A DNA stretch of 64,000 nucleotides from CAWDZK01 sp963807005. Lineage in GTDB: Bacteria; Actinomycetota; Actinomycetes; JACCUZ01. This document shows, one piece after another, positions 61,353 to 64,000 of this stretch. The number at the start of each line of letters is the position of its first letter. Position 1 is the first letter of the stretch. The stretch is from the NCBI GenBank assembly GCA_963807005.1, contig CAWDZK010000006.1, positions 620,001 through 684,000 of the forward strand, written 5' to 3'. The notes beneath the pieces are model-generated. The model worked only from the letters and a program-made list of their open reading frames with translations, did not search any database and was not told where the DNA came from. A program made the translations under genes and the position numbers.

Positions 61353-62198
61353 CGCGAGCAGGCTGAGCCCGGGGAAGGTCACGCCGTCGGCCGTGACGTA
61401 CGGCGCGGCCTCGGCGTCGAGCCGGGCGCGCACCGCCGTCCGGTCCGAGTCGGTCATCCCCGCGATCAGTCGGACGAGAGGACCGGCCAGTGCCGACGTT
61501 CGCGACCACCACTCGGTCGTCGACGCGACGTGCATCGGCACGGGCACCTCCTCGACCCGTACGTCGGTCAGCCCCGATGCGGTGACCAGCTCGCCCAGCA
61601 GGTGGGCATCCGACAGTGCGAACGGTCCGACCGAGCCCGGGGCCGGAGCCGGCACGCCGGCCTGCTGGCGCACCGCCTCGAACGGGAGGCGCATCCACGG
61701 GTTCTCGGCCGGCGGTCCCCATACGGCGAAGGCGGCGCGTCCGCCCGGCCGGAGCACCCGCCGGACCTCGCGGAGCGCCCCGGCCGGGTCGGTCGCGAAC
61801 ATCAGCCCCTCGCGGCAGAGCACCGCGTCGAAGGAGGCGTCCGGCTCCTCGACGGTCTCGAGGGCGAGCACCCGGGTGCGGACGTTCGTCACGCCCTGCG
61901 CGGCCGCCCGGCGGGCGGCGGCCTCGGTCATCGCCGGCACCACGTCCGAGAGCACGACCTCGCCGGTCGGCCCGACCCGCTGGGCGGCCGCCAGCCCGGC
62001 GCCCCCGGCGCCGCAGGCGAGCTCCAGCACGCGGTCACCGGCCGACAGGGCCAGCGCGTCCAGCATCGCGCTCGTCAGGCCGGACCCCCGCGCGTCGAGG
62101 TAGTCGGCGTGCTCCTCCCAGGCGCCGGCCACGTGCGCCCACAGGGCCCGGATCCCCTGCTGCCTGTCGCTGTCCGAGCCGACCGCTTGAGTCGTCAT
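61335..62198 (-). CDS. Class I SAM-dependent methyltransferase (UbiE/COQ5-like)
   Basis: 287 residues from the ATG at 62198; a longer frame upstream is a shadow of the TetR gene. SAM-binding signature DRVLELACGAGGAGLAAAQRVG, then EVVLSDVVPAMTEAAARRA, SFDAVLCREGLMFATDPAGALREVRRVLRPGGRAAFAVWG in outline, and a later lid-type region. A C-terminal extension with EEVPVPMHVASTTEWWSRTSAL is normal for the subgroup. It sits 60 bp from a divergent TetR regulator, the usual layout of a TetR-controlled enzyme gene. The substrate is not predictable. Confidence 0.86.
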   Translation of the reverse strand: MTTQAVGSDSDRQQGIRALWAHVAGAWEEHADYLDARGSGLTSAMLDALALSAGDRVLELACGAGGAGLAAAQRVGPTGEVVLSDVVPAMTEAAARRAAAQGVTNVRTRVLALETVEEPDASFDAVLCREGLMFATDPAGALREVRRVLRPGGRAAFAVWGPPAENPWMRLPFEAVRQQAGVPAPAPGSVGPFALSDAHLLGELVTASGLTDVRVEEVPVPMHVASTTEWWSRTSALAGPLVRLIAGMTDSDRTAVRARLDAEAAPYVTADGVTFPGLSLLASGRCP

Positions 62199-62246
62199 GG
62201 CACTCACCCTCGATTCACTACAGCGGCGATGTATTCGATTACTTGG

Positions 62247-62252
62247 TAGGGT
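62247..62252 (+). promoter_or_regulatory. -10 box (TAGGGT) for the TetR gene
   Basis: TAGGGT, then agccat, then the ATG at 62259: leaderless-type spacing. The 60-bp divergent region also contains a repeated tcgatt(c)ac word (about 62210 and 62234) that may be the TetR operator. Confidence 0.5.
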
Positions 62253-62258
62253 AGCCAT

Positions 62259-62906
62259 ATGTCGAGCCCTGTCAAGGCCTCCCGCGGCTACCACTCGCCG
62301 CACCGTCAGGAGCAGGCGGCGGCGACCAGGCGCCGCATCCTCGACGCGGCCTACCTGCTGTTCCGCGAGCAGGGCTACCCGGCGACCACGATGACCGAGA
62401 TCGCCGCAGCCGCCGGGGTCTCGGGGAAGACGGTCTACCTCGGCTTCGAGACCAAGAGCCGGCTGCTGCGCGCCGTGTGGGACCTCCTGCTCAAGGGCGA
62501 CCAGGACGACGCGGGCGTGGCCGAGCGGCCGTGGTACCGCGCCGTCCTCGAGGAGCCGGACGCCACCCGTCAGCTGGAGCTGCTGGTCGAGGCGTCGTGC
62601 GCGGTGAAGCGGCGGATCGGCGGCATCTTCCGGGTGATCCGCACTGCCGCCCCGACCGATCCCGACAGCGGCGAGCTGTGGCGACTGATCCAGTCCGACT
62701 TCCACGACAACCAGCGGCGGGTGGTCGAGAGCTTGCACCGAAAGGGTGCCCTGCGCGCCGACCTCGACGTCGCCCGAGCCACCGACGTGCTGTGGGCGCT
62801 CAACCACCCGGACCTGTGGCTGCTCCTCGTCGAGGACCGCGGCTGGACGGCGGAGGAGTTCCAGCGCTGGTTCAGCGACACGTCCCGCCAGCAGCTGCTG
62901 GCCTAG
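62259..62906 (+). CDS. TetR family transcriptional regulator
   Basis: 215 residues. N-terminal helix-turn-helix is clear: QAAATRRRILDAAYLLFREQGYPATTMTEIAAAAGVSGKTVYLGFETKSRLLRAVWDLLL in outline (about residues 17-75). The C-terminal ligand/dimer domain is helical, with SCAVKRRIGGIFRVIRTAAPTD and TDVLWALNHPDLWLLLVEDRGWTAEEFQRWF, the latter common in actinobacterial TetR proteins. Probably represses itself and the divergent methyltransferase gene. Its stop overlaps the convergent nucleoside hydrolase gene by 4 bp. Confidence 0.92.
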   Translation: MSSPVKASRGYHSPHRQEQAAATRRRILDAAYLLFREQGYPATTMTEIAAAAGVSGKTVYLGFETKSRLLRAVWDLLLKGDQDDAGVAERPWYRAVLEEPDATRQLELLVEASCAVKRRIGGIFRVIRTAAPTDPDSGELWRLIQSDFHDNQRRVVESLHRKGALRADLDVARATDVLWALNHPDLWLLLVEDRGWTAEEFQRWFSDTSRQQLLA

Positions 62907-63877
62907 CCGCCACGACCGACGTGACCGCCGCCGGAACCGGCCGCGACGACGGTGGTCAGCCAGTGCTCGGCGAATGCCGCGCCCTCGACGCCGACCACCA
63001 GCTCGACGTCGCGGCCGGCGCGGTCGTCCGGCGCCGCGGGCTCGAGGCGGGCGTGCGCGTCGGCCGGCGCTGTCCGCACCCGCATCGTGCGCAGCGCGGC
63101 ACCGTCCCAGCCGACCGCCACCGCGGCCGCGAGCGGGTCGTGGAGGAAGGCGACCAGGTCGTCCGGCAGCCCGGCATGCGCGCGTGCCAGCCGGGTCGTG
63201 CCCCGGTCGTCGCGGTACGCCGCGGTCTGGTCCGCCATCAGTCCTGCGAGCGGCCCGGCAGCTCTCAGCCGCGGCAGGTCGCGGGCACGGAGGTGGGCCC
63301 GGGCGGTGGCCGCGAGCGGTACGACGGTGAGCCGGCCGGCTGCCCGCCGTACCTCGTCGGCGGCGACGGGGTCGCACGCGACGTTCCAGTCGTCGGCGGC
63401 CGACCAGGCCGGGAGCCCCTCGCCGGGCGGGGCGAGCCAGCCGCCCATGAGCACGACGTGGGCGGCGCGCAGCAGGCCCGGCTGCCGTCGTTCGGCCTCG
63501 GCGAGAGTCGTCGTCGGCCCGATCCCGAGCACCACCGCGCCGGCTGCCACCGACGAGGCCAGCAGGGCGACGGCGTCCTCGACCGGCCCCGGGGCGGGAT
63601 CGACCGGCACCGGCCAGTACCGCCGGTCGGCAGGTGGCGGCCGGCCGCTCGGCCTGCCGGTGACCAGCGACGTGCCGCTGCCGGCCGCGACCGGCACGGC
63701 CGACCGGTCGGCGAGACGCAGGACCGCACCGGCGTAGCCGGCCCGCTGCCCCCCGGCGTCGTCCACCGTCGTCACCCCGGTCACCTCGACGTCCGGCCGG
63801 GCCAGCAGGTAGGCGAGGGCGCAGACGTCGTCCGGGTTGCTGCCCAGGTCGGTGTCGACGTGGACCCTGCGGGTCAC
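62903..63877 (-). CDS. Nucleoside hydrolase family protein
   Basis: 324 residues, GTG start. The calcium-binding N-terminal signature is VHVDTDLGSNPDDVCALAYLL (DTDxGxxxDD, here with N-P instead of the more common I-D before the last Asp pair). Further conserved blocks: VTTVDDAGGQRAGYAGAV, VVLGIGPTTTLAEA, VVLMGGWLAPPGEGLPAWSAADDWNVACDPVAADEV (with the WNVxxDP aspartate/asparagine) and FLHDPLAAAVAVG. It should cleave the N-glycosidic bond of nucleosides in salvage. The last ~40 residues are loosely conserved and Gly-rich. Confidence 0.88.
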   Translation of the reverse strand: MTRRVHVDTDLGSNPDDVCALAYLLARPDVEVTGVTTVDDAGGQRAGYAGAVLRLADRSAVPVAAGSGTSLVTGRPSGRPPPADRRYWPVPVDPAPGPVEDAVALLASSVAAGAVVLGIGPTTTLAEAERRQPGLLRAAHVVLMGGWLAPPGEGLPAWSAADDWNVACDPVAADEVRRAAGRLTVVPLAATARAHLRARDLPRLRAAGPLAGLMADQTAAYRDDRGTTRLARAHAGLPDDLVAFLHDPLAAAVAVGWDGAALRTMRVRTAPADAHARLEPAAPDDRAGRDVELVVGVEGAAFAEHWLTTVVAAGSGGGHVGRGG

Positions 63878-63887
63878 GGACGGTTGC

Positions 63888-64000
63888 TCACGGCTCGGGG
63901 TCGGTGGCCAGCCGGCCGTGCACGTGCTCGTCCTCCCGGGTGCCGTCGACGGCGCGGTACGCCCCGCGCAGGGTGCCCTCCGCCAGGTACCCGCACCTGA
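63888..64000 (-). CDS. GNAT family N-acetyltransferase (C-terminal part only)
   Basis: Only the last 36 residues are in the window (stop 63888-63890, start beyond 64000). The tail CGYLAEGTLRGAYRAVDG, then EDEHVHGRLATDPEP, has the form seen at the end of RimJ/RimL-type acetyltransferases (GFxxEGxLRxAYxxxDG...). Probably co-transcribed with the nucleoside hydrolase, which starts 10 bp after its stop. Assignment rests on this short segment. Confidence 0.6.
   Translation of the reverse strand, partial: RCGYLAEGTLRGAYRAVDGTREDEHVHGRLATDPEP

Overview
The window is about 72% GC and densely coded on both strands, and its marker genes are all actinobacterial: a WhiB-family iron-sulfur regulator, the MtrA-MtrB-LpqB system, F420 biosynthesis genes in FbiA/FbiB form (FbiB fused to a nitroreductase domain), a GAF-ANTAR regulator and several TANNNT -10 boxes lying 6-7 nt from start codons (leaderless style). 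From about 26 kb to 58 kb the gene order follows, with insertions, the block I recall from Mycobacterium tuberculosis around Rv3264c to Rv3241c: manC-like nucleotidyltransferase, FbiB/FbiA, whiB2, Rv3259- and Rv3258c-like genes, manB, a PMI-like isomerase, ahcY, mtrA, mtrB, lpqB, comF, hpf. The large insertions (DUF5719, DUF4129/DUF4350/MoxR/DUF58, SpoIIM, RDD) suggest a non-mycobacterial actinobacterium. I cannot place the genus.

Layout. 1-3.4 kb: a teichoic-acid-like glycerophosphotransferase (cut by the window edge), a GT4 glycosyltransferase, and a rearranged partial copy of that glycosyltransferase. 3.4-6 kb: a small stress-signalling patch (RD-rich small protein, STAS plus anti-sigma kinase fusion, small coupled protein, lone sigma region-2 protein) with poor coding density. 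6-10 kb: a leftward operon of CoA-transferase A/B, a multi-TM glycosyltransferase-like protein and a 3-hydroxyisobutyrate-dehydrogenase-type enzyme. 10-29 kb: envelope genes (LCP ligase, PGRP amidase, SpoIID-like protein, several GTs, mannose-1-phosphate guanylyltransferase) mixed with housekeeping genes (M18 aminopeptidase, AlkA-like glycosylase, RibD-like reductase, DUF1905, HTH_42). 29-32 kb: F420 genes opposite whiB. 32-43.6 kb: a giant GT2 membrane protein, DUF5719, DUF3499, zinc-ribbon protein, phosphomannomutase, Trm112, sugar-phosphate isomerase, CDF transporter, S-adenosylhomocysteinase. 43.6-52 kb: GAF-ANTAR, RDD, SpoIIM, and the leftward cluster DUF58/MoxR/DUF4350/DUF4129/membrane protein. 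52-59 kb: mtrA-mtrB-lpqB-comF-hpf and a NarL-type regulator. 59-64 kb: SigE-family sigma factor with partner, YcaQ-type glycosylase, methyltransferase/TetR divergent pair, nucleoside hydrolase and the tail of a GNAT acetyltransferase.

Functional theme. Much of the window serves cell-envelope construction and its control: activated mannose supply (isomerase, ManB, GDP-mannose pyrophosphorylase), glycosyltransferases that could use it, LCP attachment of polymers, peptidoglycan hydrolases, and the MtrAB-LpqB system, which in relatives controls cell-wall hydrolases.

The most noteworthy non-coding signals are: a 61-bp palindromic repeat present three times, twice flanking one gene; a rearranged, partly inverted glycosyltransferase remnant; an mtrB frame whose only plausible start is CTG; a possible Shine-Dalgarno switch before ahcY; and a structured leader before hpf.
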